Of a DNA stretch of 31,077 nucleotides, positions 10,972 through 19,180 are shown in pieces. The translations under genes and the position numbers were made by a program. This DNA is from Sperchopsis tessellata. Lineage: Eukaryota > Arthropoda > Insecta > Coleoptera > Hydrophilidae. The first letter of the stretch is position 1, and each line of letters opens with the position of its first letter. Where the stretch lies: NCBI GenBank assembly GCA_033557685.1, contig JAWQRN010000345.1:1-31077 (forward strand). The letters are read 5' to 3'. Below the pieces are notes generated by a model. That model worked only from the letters and a program-made list of their open reading frames with translations, searched no databases and was not told the origin of the DNA.

Positions 10972-11270
10972 TGTTACGAAACTACTGCGGAGTATCTACG
11001 CCACTTAACCCCATTCCAGAACAGTCTAGTCCTCAGTCAACCGTACCAGATGTGGCGAAACGCTTGTCCAACCTGACCTCTCTAGCATAGTCCAGAATGT
11101 GCCTGCAGCAGCCAGATTTTACCAGCAGTATTCTAGCCGGCATATAAAATGGTTCAGTGAAACGCGCGTACATGTATTGTATAATTAACATTCTCGCTAG
11201 AAATACAGTTGTATAAATTATTAATGTGTTAATGTAAACTAAGCACTTTAAAATAAATAATTTTTAAACT
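10972..11270 (+). repeat. LTR-like block, possible solo LTR
   Basis: This stretch is less AT-rich than its surroundings and begins TGTTACG, a common start of insect Gypsy LTRs. It contains TATAAAA (11143-11149) and, further on, AATAAA-type signals near 11250. It sits between the PLE RT remains and the PLE terminal repeat, as an insertion would. Its right boundary and any target duplication could not be found, so a solo LTR is only a suggestion. Confidence 0.35.
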
Positions 11271-11278
11271 TGTTGAAC

Positions 11279-11706
11279 TGTTTTGTAGTTTTCACAATTT
11301 ATTCAGATTTATTTTATTTTTAAATTATAGTTTTCAAATTTTGTGTATTTCATGTTAGTAACTTTGTTTTGATATTCTATTAATTCACTATGTCGCTGAT
11401 CCTTCGTGATGTTACATATATGTCACCAAATTTGTTGTTTTTTATATAGTTTGTCTGATATATATTAATTGGCAGACTAAATATCTGAAGATAAAAATAT
11501 AAATTTTTGAAAACAATCATCATAGAATATATTCGTTTAATTTTTGTGTTCCGAAAACAATCTTACTACGAAACGATTCAAAGAACGAATACATGGACTC
11601 ATAATATATACATTTTATTCAAACTTTGTTTTACAATTATTATTGAATTGAATAAGAGAAAAATTTTTTGTAAAACTAAAAAGTACACTTTTATAAAAAT
11701 ATGTAG
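11279..11706 (+). repeat. PLE terminal-repeat-like block, copy 1
   Basis: This 430-bp AT-rich block has a reverse-complement partner at 16045-16543 and a shorter direct partner at 17962-18130. Shared landmarks are TAGTTTTCAC, ATTCAGATTTATT, ACCAAATTTGTTGTTTT, ATTGGCAGACT, a CTGAAGAT box (11485-11492) followed by GAAAAC (11509-11514), and AAAAAGTACACTTTTATAAAAA. In all cases it lies beside PLE reverse transcriptase remains. Its role as the pLTR of this PLE subfamily is an inference from position and repetition. Penelope-like elements are known to carry such repeats in direct or inverted orientation. Confidence 0.6.
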
Positions 11707-11946
11707 TCATTTTTATTCAGAACTGGAGTTCAATTTATATGCAAAATGAATATAATGAGCTTTATTAGTAATTAATACAATATATAGTTATACAACTAAG
11801 CAATTCATAACAATCATTGGCAATTGAAATGGTATATTTGATTTTTTTAAGCATTATTATACCTAGTATTAATCCTGCTTTGCGAATATATTTTTTGAGG
11901 AGTAGGTAGTAGTAGTCCATATTATACATAGATGGTCCAAAATGGA
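11707..11946. other. AT-rich spacer left of the R1-type LINE
   Basis: Nothing recognisable; it is not shared with the inverted terminal-repeat copy at 16045. Confidence 0.4.
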
Positions 11947-12109
11947 ATCATTAACTGACTTTTTTTTTGGGAGGAGGAGAAACCCTCATGGGAGCTGCGT
12001 GTCTAGTTACATGGCGAGTGTCAGACTCCTACTGACTAAAACCCCTCCTCAGTTTCATGGATCCTAGCGGAATCATTTTGCGGTATTACTTCATTGGGAC
12101 CCATACCTC

Positions 12110-13745
12110 GTTTATCTAGCTCTTTCCTCTTCCTTCTCAGTATTTTGGAAATTGCAGTCTCAATAGTGTTCCATTTTCTTTCACTCTCTAACATGTCTTG
12201 TACTATATTCTCCACTGTCAGTTCGCCTCCAATTTCCTCTGCAACCTCTTATCTTATTTCGCGCCAACTGTTACAGTACAGCACCGTGTGTTCAGGTGTC
12301 CCGTTGCTCGCAGTATGTGCAGTCTTCACTTTGGATTATTTTGAATCTGCACAGGTAGGTGCCAAAGCATCCATGGCCACCCAAGGTGTTACTTCTGGGA
12401 TAAGTGTCATTGTCTACTCCGCAGTTCCACTTTCCTGTACCCATTCCTATTCCCATCTTTATAGAGTAATTTCTCTAGCCGTCACTTTTTCTTCACTTCT
12501 GTTTGCTTGTTTTTTGTAGGTACGCTCTAGTGCAAGCAGGTGTATGGGTGTAGTTCCGGTTACCACTCGTATGGGTTTTGTAGAGGCAGTCCTGTAGGCG
12601 CACACTAATCTAATGGCTATTTTCCTTTGGGTTCTTTCTAAGGCGCTTGATGTGCATACCCATATTCATGTTATGTCCAAATGTGACTCCCAGGTATTTA
12701 AGACTAGTTTGGTTAGTTATCGTTGCATCTCTCACTTTAAAGCTGACGGTCTTTAGGCTTCTCCTGCCTGCGAGTATGACCGCTTCTGTTTTGTGCAGGG
12801 CTAGTTGTAAGTTGTAATTCCCTATCATCCATCCATTCCACAATCCTACCTATAGCCCGTTTTATGTCTTCCTCTATGGCGCCTTTATTATTTCCACTCA
12901 CTACTAATGATAGGTCATCAGCGTATCCGATTAGTGTAGTTTCGTGCGGCATCATTTCACCCAATAGTCCGTCATAGTATATATTCCAGAGTGTGGTTCA
13001 CAGTACAGAGCCCTGCTGGACCGCCAGGTCCATCATTTGGTGTTCTATATGTATTTTTCTGTCCTGTAGGTAACTACATATTATCTTTATTATATATGGA
13101 GTTGTCTGCCTCTCTCGTAGTTCCTTTATAATGCTGGTCCAGAGGACCTTGGTGAATGCATTTTTCATATCTAATGTGACCAATACCACATATGTTTTGT
13201 TTGGTTTCTTGCTCTTTTTCTTCACTATTTCTTGTACACGTTGTATGGCTTCTCTGCTTGAAGCCATATTGTAATTGAACGAAGCCTTCCTTCCTTTTGT
13301 CTGTCAGCATCTTTTCCAGTTGCATTCAGGCACAGTAGTCTATATGATTTACTTTCTCCTGTCTTGTAGGGTTTTTCTATGAGGGTTAGTTTTCCTTCCT
13401 TCTATTCTCTTGGGAATGTGCCCTCCTTGACTAATGTATCCATTGGTATTCTGAGTATGTCTGAACTCTGTTCAGTAATGGTTTTTATGACTTCTGGCGG
13501 TATCTCATCTGGTCCTGTATCTTTATCAATATTTATTTGGCGTCCATGCTGCCCATCAGTTCTTTGATAGTGTGCGCATAGGTCGTAGCTCTGTAAAATC
13601 AACTATTTTCCTGACTAGTTCTGCCAGTTCTTTTTTGTAAATCCACCCTTTCCTGTTAGAATGCTGTTTGTTTCCTGTTTTCATTTTCTCAATCTTAATG
13701 TTTATGTTCTTGTGATCGCTAAGGTTTTCCCGCCAGGCCTGCTGA
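12110..13745 (-). pseudogene. R1-type ORF2, reverse transcriptase part (broken)
   Basis: Read on the minus strand, blocks appear in the expected order. First is DKDTGPDEIPPEVIKTI near 13540-13480, the pre-RT DGI.PE(V/L) region. Then come TLDMKNAFTKV (about 13180-13140, RT motif A with its Asp), a block ending in LAVQQGSVL (about 13000, the QGSVLGP region), and GYADDLSLVVSGN (about 12930-12890, catalytic motif C). After these are KTEAVILAGRR and LKYLGVTFG (about 12795-12675), and further a cysteine/histidine-poor C-terminus near 12350. At least three frameshifts or stops separate the blocks (near 12850, 13000 and 13300), so no full-length enzyme is made. The residues YADD and the motif A Asp are still present. 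The clade assignment comes from block wording and the 3' UTR. Confidence 0.85.
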
Positions 13746-14275
13746 GCACATGGTGACGTCTATGTAGAAGGTCCCTCAATTTCTGTTAAAAGTTGGTGTG
13801 TTGCCTCTATTAGTATCACGTAATCTCGCTCGCTAACCAACTCAGCCAAGGTGTTACCCTTGCGGTCTTCCACTGGCGGTCCACAGTTGTGGGACTTAAC
13901 ATTAAAATCCCGACCTATTAGTAATGCCTTTTTGTGTTGTTTAATGTCTGTGCCAAGAGCGGTGAATTGCTGTTGGAAGCTCTCTATGTTGGCTGCGGGA
14001 GAGATGCAATAAAAGTAAAACACCATATTTTCACATTCTGCGTATACATAACCATCTTCGTGCCCTGTCTTACAGACCTTATGTCATTTCTGTGAGATGT
14101 ATACAGCTGAGTCGGTTTTCTTGTCAGTTATCCATCGTGAGTTAGCTCTGGTCATGTTTTGATTAGGTTCTGAAACTAAGGCAAAGTCTACTCCTTCTTC
14201 TCTGCACTTGTGCCTTAGCAGGTTCATCGCCCACTTGCCCTTGCAAATGTTCGTTTGTACAATTTTTCATTTTGT
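13746..14275 (-). pseudogene. R1-type APE endonuclease domain (broken)
   Basis: The minus strand shows the N-terminal part of an apurinic-like endonuclease, which nicks target DNA for priming. It contains QTNICKGKWAMNLL (about 14262-14215), EGVDFALVSEPNQN (about 14195-14155) and DSAVYISQ (about 14115-14090). After a frameshift it continues with ALLIGRDFNVKSHN (about 13925-13885) and EDRKGNTLAELVSERD (about 13872-13825). GRDFN replaces the usual GGDFN. A stop follows the YISQ block and the sequence downstream of about 13800 has lost the SDH end motif, so the domain is inactive. Confidence 0.8.
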
Positions 14276-14935
14276 GTCTAATGGCGGTCCCCTTCTACTG
14301 TGCCTTTACAATAGCTCTGTATTCAGAACAGCGCATAGTTTCAGCTTTATGTCCCTCTTCATTGCACCAGTACCACTTTTGGGGGTTTTGACATTCCTTT
14401 ATTTTGTGACCTTCTTCTCCACACTTATAATACGTGTTTCCATTTTTTTTATACAATATCTAGCCATGCACCCCACTCTGTGGCATTGGTAGCATCTTAA
14501 CGGGTTACCCAGTTCTTTCACTCGCCATCTATTTCATCCCTAGCCTATTGTCCTTTTTGCTAGCAGGAGCCTAGCCGTGTTTTCTTGCACTGTTAGGAAG
14601 ACATATTTGACTCCATTTCTATTGGCCTTCTCCGATATCATTCATATTTCTCCGTCTTGCAGCGACTCGGGTTTATACATTTCCTTTCTTAATACCTCTT
14701 GTACTTCGCATTCCTGTACCGTCTCATCTATGTCAAGCATAATACTGGTTTTCATTTTCCTTTATATATTGATGTCGGTCATTTTTCCCATTTTCGTAAT
14801 GAGTGTCTCGCAGAAAACCTTCCTATCTTTTTCGTCCTTCCCCTTTATTTTTAGTTCTACGATATTGTTGTTTCTTTTATTGATTTTGTCTGTTGTCACT
14901 CCATTGGTATCCACTTGACTTTTCATGTGTTTAAC
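14276..14935 (-). pseudogene. R1-type ORF1 remnant with CCHC zinc knuckles
   Basis: On the minus strand a gag-like tail can be read near 14500-14345. It has CYQCHRVGCMARYC and, after a frame change, a CGEEGHKIKEC-type knuckle and a third WYWCNEEG-type piece. These are CCHC zinc knuckles that bind the element's RNA. The first knuckle has Cys where the conserved His is expected (GHMARYC in related elements). Upstream (14580-14918) the coding strand is also minus but frames are broken. The element is truncated before the ORF1 start. Confidence 0.65.
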
Positions 14936-14958
14936 TATGTCATTATATCATTAATTGA

Positions 14959-15868
14959 TGAAAAATTATTTAGTTACTACAGTAGAATTAAGAAAAGTAA
15001 AAATATACAGGTCGTTTCTTTGAAAGAAGCAAGTTGAATACAATTTCCATAATAAAAACATGTTTTGATACTAAAATCCAAGAAACTTTTGTTTGAAAAA
15101 TGTTTAGAAATTTTTTAAGGTTTAAAAAATATTTAGGTGTTCCGTTAATTTTGTTTAACTCTATAATTTATCTACTTGAGCTTCGAAAAAGAACACTCTT
15201 AGTCAATATATAAATAAACATGGTCATGGGTTTTTAGAACAGAAATTAACATAATGCTTCAATATACTTTTTGTAACTTTTTATGAAATTTTCTTAAAAT
15301 ACAAACACCACTTATTTGCAATTTTAAATCGTAAACATTGAAAAATTAAAAAGTTAATAATTAATTACGAAAAGCATAGATTGTTATATATCTGTTATAA
15401 AAATGTTTGGTCCAATTAGCTAGTGAGTTTTTACAGTATTTTTTTTTTTAATAAAACACTAAATTTCATATTTCCAAAAATTAACATTTTTTTACTATTA
15501 TTTTTAAAAAAGTTTAATTTAATTGGTACATATCGATTAAAACACAATTATGAATAGTTTTAAAACATTTATTTTTACAATATCAAACAGAACTCTGATT
15601 TGTATTTTGTAATTAATTTTGATAACGTGTCAGGTCGTATCCTGTGTTTTATTGCATCTTTTTATACACGATTTATTTTTCTGCAGGTATCAGTTGGAAA
15701 ACCTTTTAAAATATCTATAGATAAAAATAAAGATGGATGTGTTTCATAAATGTAATAATTAAATTATGAGTGAATCGCCTCACATGCATTGGTTATTCTG
15801 TCTTTAATGGCCAAATGTTTGAAGGAAATAAAGAATCTTCGGATATGTACAATTAAGTAGTCAGTATG
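14959..15868. other. AT-rich stretch, nothing recognised
   Basis: Long A/T runs and no supportable gene, RNA or repeat. It is probably old intergenic or element-derived DNA between the R1-type insertion and the PLE cluster. Confidence 0.45.
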
Positions 15869-16114
15869 CTATTTTTTTTTTCGCTTTTTCCACTCGCTTA
15901 CTACAATTTTTGCAGCACACTCAGTTGGCTCCTGTAGTAGTTTTATTTTTTTAATTATGCTTGATTCAAATGAAAAAACCCTCTGTAATTTGCACATTAG
16001 GCCAAGCTTGCCGTGCTCGGCTGCATGTAGATTTTTAATCTGCTCTACATATTTTTTTATAAAAGTGTACTTTTTAGATTTACAAATATTTTTTTTTTCA
16101 CAAAAATGTTTTCT
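15869..16114 (-). CDS. Unrecognised 81-codon open stretch next to the PLE repeat
   Basis: The minus strand is open from just after TAG (16117-16115) to TAG (15871-15869). It has no Met near its start. The best protein-like section is YVEQIKNLHAAEHGKLGLMC, followed after a gap by ECAAKIVVSEWKKRKKK at the end, which is rich in Lys and predicted helical. Its first 20 codons lie in the terminal-repeat copy at 16045-16543, and the same codons recur at 11640-11700 before diverging. It might be the 5' part of a PLE ORF, an exon of an unknown gene, or chance. No family was recognised. Confidence 0.25.
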   Translation of the reverse strand, partial: RKHFCEKKNICKSKKYTFIKKYVEQIKNLHAAEHGKLGLMCKLQRVFSFESSIIKKIKLLQEPTECAAKIVVSEWKKRKKK

Positions 16115-16543
16115 CTAATTTAATTTGACCAATAATAATTGAAAAACAAAGTTTTAATAAAATTTATTTATTATGAGCCCATGCACTCGTTCTTTGAATT
16201 ATTTAATTCAAAATAAGTGTCAAAATTACTTTTATAAACCCTTTAAGTTATGTAGTAAGATTGTTTTCGGTTCACAAAAATTAAAGGAATACATTTTGTG
16301 ATGAATGTTTTCAAAAATTTATAATTTCATCTTCAGATATTGAGTCTGCCAATTAATATTATCAGACGAACTATATATAAAAACAACAAATTTGGTGACA
16401 TAAATGTAACATCACAAAGATTCAGGGACATAGAGAATTAACACAATATCAAAACAAAAAGTTACCAACACGAAATACACAAAAATTGAAAACTATAATT
16501 AAACAATAAAATAAATCTGAATAAATAGTGAAAACTATAAAAC
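16045..16543 (-). repeat. PLE terminal-repeat-like block, copy 2 (inverted)
   Basis: Reverse complement of the block at 11279-11706, with the same landmarks in reverse order (CTACATA.. and AAAAGTGTACTTTTTAG at the left, GTGAAAACTATAAAAC at the right). The CTGAAGA box is at 16336-16330 and GAAAAC at 16312-16307, read on the minus strand. The two blocks form a long inverted repeat with a spacer of about 4.3 kb, most of which is the R1-type insertion. Confidence 0.65.
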
Positions 16544-16569
16544 AAACAACATAGTGTAATTTTGTGTTA

Positions 16570-16642
16570 TTTTAATATTTGATAAATTCAAATATCAAGC
16601 AAACCGGCCAAGTCAATATATTAAATACAGAAATGAACTAAT
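16570..16642 (+). repeat. Short dispersed repeat shared with 28618-28680 and 28940-29015
   Basis: The core CAAGTCAATATATTAAATACAG with preceding TTTGATAAATTCAAAT.TC..GCAAA recurs at 28618-28680 (same strand) and, as reverse complement, at 28940-29015. At 28940-29115 it is the tail side of a SINE-like unit, so this may be a SINE tail fragment lying between two PLE pieces. Confidence 0.5.
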
Positions 16643-16644
16643 TA

Positions 16645-16990
16645 GAATTTATCGTGCCTAAGAAAATAGAATTTTTGGTAATCCATAAGTGAGACTTGTA
16701 CATTTTGAGAAGAAGGTAAGGATTTTAATTTGGACTTTAAAAGAAAGAGTATTAACCTGAAAACCATTCTCGTTACTTACTTAAAATAAACAAGCAAAAA
16801 AACTTTCTCAGCCCTAACGAGAAATAGATCATGATTGGAAATCTTTAAACACATCTCCTGAAAATGGAAGTGAAGGGGATACTTTGAGACCATTATTGAG
16901 AAGAAGATACTCATCCAAGCTAAATATAATGTTACTAAGATTAAGGAGTCTTTTGTGGATCTTAGTACCAAAAAAATGAATCCTATACAG
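16645..16990 (-). pseudogene. PLE copy 2, upstream coding piece in inverted orientation
   Basis: Read on the minus strand this matches copy 1 at about 9510-9860. Shared landmarks are AGGGCTGA.AAAGTTTTTT, CGAGAATGGTTTTCAGGTT, TTTTAAAGTCCAAATTAAAAT, TACCAAAAATTC and TCTTAGGCACG. Relative to copy 1 it lacks about 60 bases before the last landmark and about 30 bases in the middle. It is head-to-head with the plus-strand piece that follows at about 17090, so the 5' part of the element is inverted relative to its 3' part. Confidence 0.75.
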
Positions 16991-17089
16991 TAAATTAAAA
17001 TAGATAATCGTTATGTCATATCAAGAGTGGCAGATTTATCAACGAAAGGGAAAATAGGAAGGGCCTCAGAAACCCTGGAGCAAATGGGA

Positions 17090-17697
17090 GTAGTCCAATC
17101 GGAACTATGTTTAAAAGGAAATGTTTCTATTGACGTGTTCAATCTTTTCTCTTTGGTTCCTGTTTTTGATTCTATAAATATCATTAGCGGTCACCACATG
17201 ATGTGATGATAACACTCAAGCTATTCTAGATTTACTGTCCATAACTTTTCAACAAAATTTCATCTCTTTTATTAAAATGTAGTATGGCTGATGGTTTGGG
17301 TCTGGGATGTCCTTCAAGCACTCCTTTTAGCAGATCTCCTTATTGACAATTTCAAGTTTGTCTTTTTTGGATTTAAATAATCACGTCATCAATATGACAT
17401 TTCTGGGTTAGATATATTTTTTTTAGATCAGGGCGATACGTCAGATGTGGGATGCTATTCTAATGTTATTGAGCAGCCATCTATCTTTCACTATGGTCAG
17501 GGTATATAGTATGAGATGTATCAAATGCCCACTTATACAGATTGTATTCCATATTCTTCTAACCATCCGATGAGCCACAAAACATCCTTTTCCCATGTTT
17601 CATCATTTCACTATTGCCTTGGACTATCAGGTCTTTAAGAGCTCAAAACTATTTTACAAGTGCCTTGAATAATGGATTTCCCGCTGATATTGGTAAA
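17090..17697 (+). pseudogene. PLE copy 2, RT piece in forward orientation
   Basis: The plus strand reads SIDVFNLFSLVPVFDSINII near 17130-17190, the PLE RT motif A region (DV.SLFT.VP). Later sections correspond to copy 1 at 9930-10530, including the zone before the SNHPMSHK-like block (about 17560-17580) and the final TTTTACAA..CTTTGAATAATGG match that stops at about 17697. The YVDD region is damaged by deletion (near 17400-17440). The match ends exactly where a strong hairpin begins. Confidence 0.7.
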
Positions 17698-17700
17698 AAG

Positions 17701-17760
17701 GTTGCCTATAAATATTGTCGACTTTACGATTGATTAAAGTCGACAATATTTATAGTCAAC
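17701..17760. repeat. 60-bp hairpin with 26-bp arms
   Basis: Arms 17701-17726 and 17735-17760 are complementary at 25 of 26 positions, including a perfect inner 21 bp, around the 8-base loop CGATTGAT. The arms contain GTCGAC. The hairpin sits exactly at the end of PLE copy 2 homology. It is not followed by a T run that would suggest a Pol III terminator. Origin unknown. Confidence 0.92.
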
Positions 17761-17767
17761 TTTGCTA

Positions 17768-17941
17768 CCGCGTTCCGTCTTGCACTACGGATGGGTTTAT
17801 TAGATGCTCCATACCTTCTGTTGGTAGTTTTTCATAAGAGTCCCATTTAGCACCACCAACAACCCGAGTACCAACTTCGTATGTATCAAGGTCTACATTC
17901 AGCCATCTAATCAGAGCGGTGCTTATTCCCTCGATTGGTCC
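17768..17941 (-). pseudogene. Unrecognised 58-codon open stretch, possibly transposase remnant
   Basis: The minus strand is open between two TAG codons and encodes a protein-like stretch starting GPIEGISTALIRWLNVDLDT and containing GTRVVGGAKWDSYEKLP. The amino-acid make-up looks coded rather than random. No start codon is near its beginning. It could be an exon, since AG precedes the GGA and GTAGCA follows near its end. It could also be part of a decayed DNA transposon together with the fragment at 18316-18535. From memory, some transposon proteins contain an EDGTRV.G..YDS section of this kind, but this was not verified. Confidence 0.3.
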
Positions 17942-17961
17942 CTACATTTGTCTCTCCTAGT

Positions 17962-18130
17962 ATGTCGCTGAAGCTTTGGAATTTTACATTAAGTCTGTGA
18001 ATTTGTTGTTTTAATACAATTTATCTAATATGTGTTCATTTGCAGACTCAAGGTGAAAATATAGATGTTCGAAAACATTCATCACATATTTGTTTTTATT
18101 TTTGTAGAACTAAAAAAAATAATCCTATAC
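17962..18130 (+). repeat. PLE terminal-repeat-like block, copy 3 (partial)
   Basis: Direct-orientation partial match to 11388-11560. Both share TATGTCGCTGA, AATTTGTTGTTTT, TTGCAGACT/TGGCAGACT and GAAAACA.TCATCA. It lies downstream of PLE copy 2 in the orientation expected for the 3' repeat. The CTGAAGA box is replaced by CAAGGTGAAAA, but CGAAAAC (18070-18076) remains. Confidence 0.55.
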
Positions 18131-18315
18131 AAATATCTCCCAATTAATTCTTCAGTTATTGATAGTAAATTTGAATTTTTAAACCGGAAATGGTCTAAAA
18201 CAAACGAAAATAAATGATATAGATTATTTTGTTACAAGTTTTGGTTGAATCTTGTGCATGTCATCTGCCTCCTGTATCTGCCAATGTGATGATAAGTGTA
18301 TCTCACTAAGAGCGA

Positions 18316-18535
18316 TCAGAGCAGTATACCATCGCTCAGGTATGATAATCTCAGACTCCTAGGGTTTTCATCAAGATACCGCTGAATGCTCTCTATAGAT
18401 GGTACAAGGGAATTGTACCTGTTTTTTCAGAACAGTTTTAGTCTATTGTTCCACAGAACAGTTCTCAGATTTATATAGTAATTCTGACTCCAACCCGATA
18501 TAATTTTACTCAATTGCATTGATGCACTTTTTCAA
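18316..18535 (-). pseudogene. Protein-like fragment, possible decayed DNA transposon
   Basis: On the minus strand one frame reads NYYINLRTVLWNNRLKLF, a stop, then NSLVPSIESIQRYLDENPRS and on to a TGA at 18318-18316. The wording (..P S I .S I Q R Y L..) recalls sections of transposon proteins in insect genomes, and its orientation is the same as the stretch at 17941-17768. I could not name the family. Stops show it is not functional. Confidence 0.3.
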
Positions 18536-18539
18536 GCAA

Positions 18540-19013
18540 TTTGTAAGAAACAACTAGAGGTTAGCACAAGTAACTAATTTTGAACAATAAATAGAAGGTA
18601 GAGATTGGTTAAAATATGAAAAATTGATCCCTCCCGAGCCTCTAGAATATATATCAGCAATTATACTTACAGGCTTTTTTTGAAGTTATGTGCTTATAAA
18701 ATTGAATAAATACCATACTGTTGAATGTAGGCAATTTACACTATTTCTTGTGCCAAAACTTTTCTTTCCTTAATGTAACATCTACATCGTGTAGGTAAAA
18801 CTATAAATTATGTTGTATATAGTTTTAAACCGTAAACTTCTACTGAACCGGAATGACCATAGGCTATGTCGTTAATAATTAATTTTATAATAAACAAATG
18901 AAAACATTTCATCTGAAACCCTATGATGATATTATGCATTTTTTAGATGTGAAAGTTAGTTACGAGGTTATGGATTAAGTAAGTAAAAAAGCACAAAACC
19001 CCTAACTAAATTA
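18540..19013. other. AT-rich stretch 3' of AARSD1
   Basis: No gene or repeat recognised. It lies just downstream of the AARSD1 polyadenylation signal. Confidence 0.4.
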
Positions 19014-19019
19014 TTTATT
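19014..19019 (-). terminator. AARSD1: AARSD1 polyadenylation signal
   Basis: AATAAA on the minus strand (TTTATT on plus) lies about 40 bases after the AARSD1 stop codon, giving a short 3' UTR. A second AATAAA overlaps the stop codon at 19063-19058. Confidence 0.55.
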
Positions 19020-19059
19020 AACTTTTAATAACAAAATATTACTAAATATAATCACAAAT

Positions 19060-19180
19060 TTATTCTTTAAAATATTCTTTAAGTAGTTGTTCAACTTTAT
19101 TTCGATTAGCCATATTTGATACTTTAGCTTGATATCTGTTCCCTTTCCCAGCACCTTTTCCATTTAGAAGATCTCCAGCC
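19060..19180 (-). CDS. AARSD1: AARSD1 last coding exon (alanyl-tRNA editing protein)
   Basis: This 121-base exon follows an AG acceptor (ATTTTAAG, 19190-19181). Its first base completes the split Arg codon from the previous exon, then reads AGDLLNGKGAGKGNRYQAK and finishes KVEQLLKEYFKE before TAA. It is the C-terminal end of the AARSD1/AlaX family, where the GKGAGKKGRFQGKATKM-type segment is highly conserved (GKGAGKGNRYQAKVSNM here). An alternative acceptor 31 bases upstream (ATGCAG) would shift the frame, so the chosen site is preferred because only it joins LGQ-R to AGDLL in frame, matching LGPR-VAEVLEGKG in the human protein. The exon is about 670 bases from its neighbour, and the intron between them is AT-rich and holds no recognised repeat. 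Confidence 0.88.

Larger units (their letters stand above)
11959..14946 (-). mobile_element. R1-type LINE, 5'-truncated, with 12-bp target duplication
   Basis: A 2,988-bp minus-strand non-LTR retrotransposon. It ends in a poly-A run (nine T on the plus strand, 11960-11968), preceded by a 3' UTR about 100 bases long with GGGGTTTTAGTCAGTAGGAG and GGGTTTCTCCTCCTCCCA, typical of R1-type elements. The flanks ATCATTAACTGA (11947-11958) and ATCATTAATTGA (14947-14958) match at 11 of 12 positions and are read as the target duplication. The order on the minus strand is ORF1 remnant with zinc knuckles, APE endonuclease, then reverse transcriptase. It is not inside 28S rDNA, so it belongs to a dispersed member of the clade. 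The target duplication and tail allow precise boundaries. Confidence 0.87.

Noticed and set aside
12094..12519. 141-codon plus-strand open frame
   Set aside because: It is the antisense of the R1-type ORF2 C-terminus; the minus strand carries the recognisable protein.
14577..14918. 113-codon plus-strand open frame with hydrophobic, membrane-like composition
   Set aside because: It is antisense to the R1-type ORF1 remnant; Ser/Phe/Leu richness is what antisense of a charged coding strand gives.
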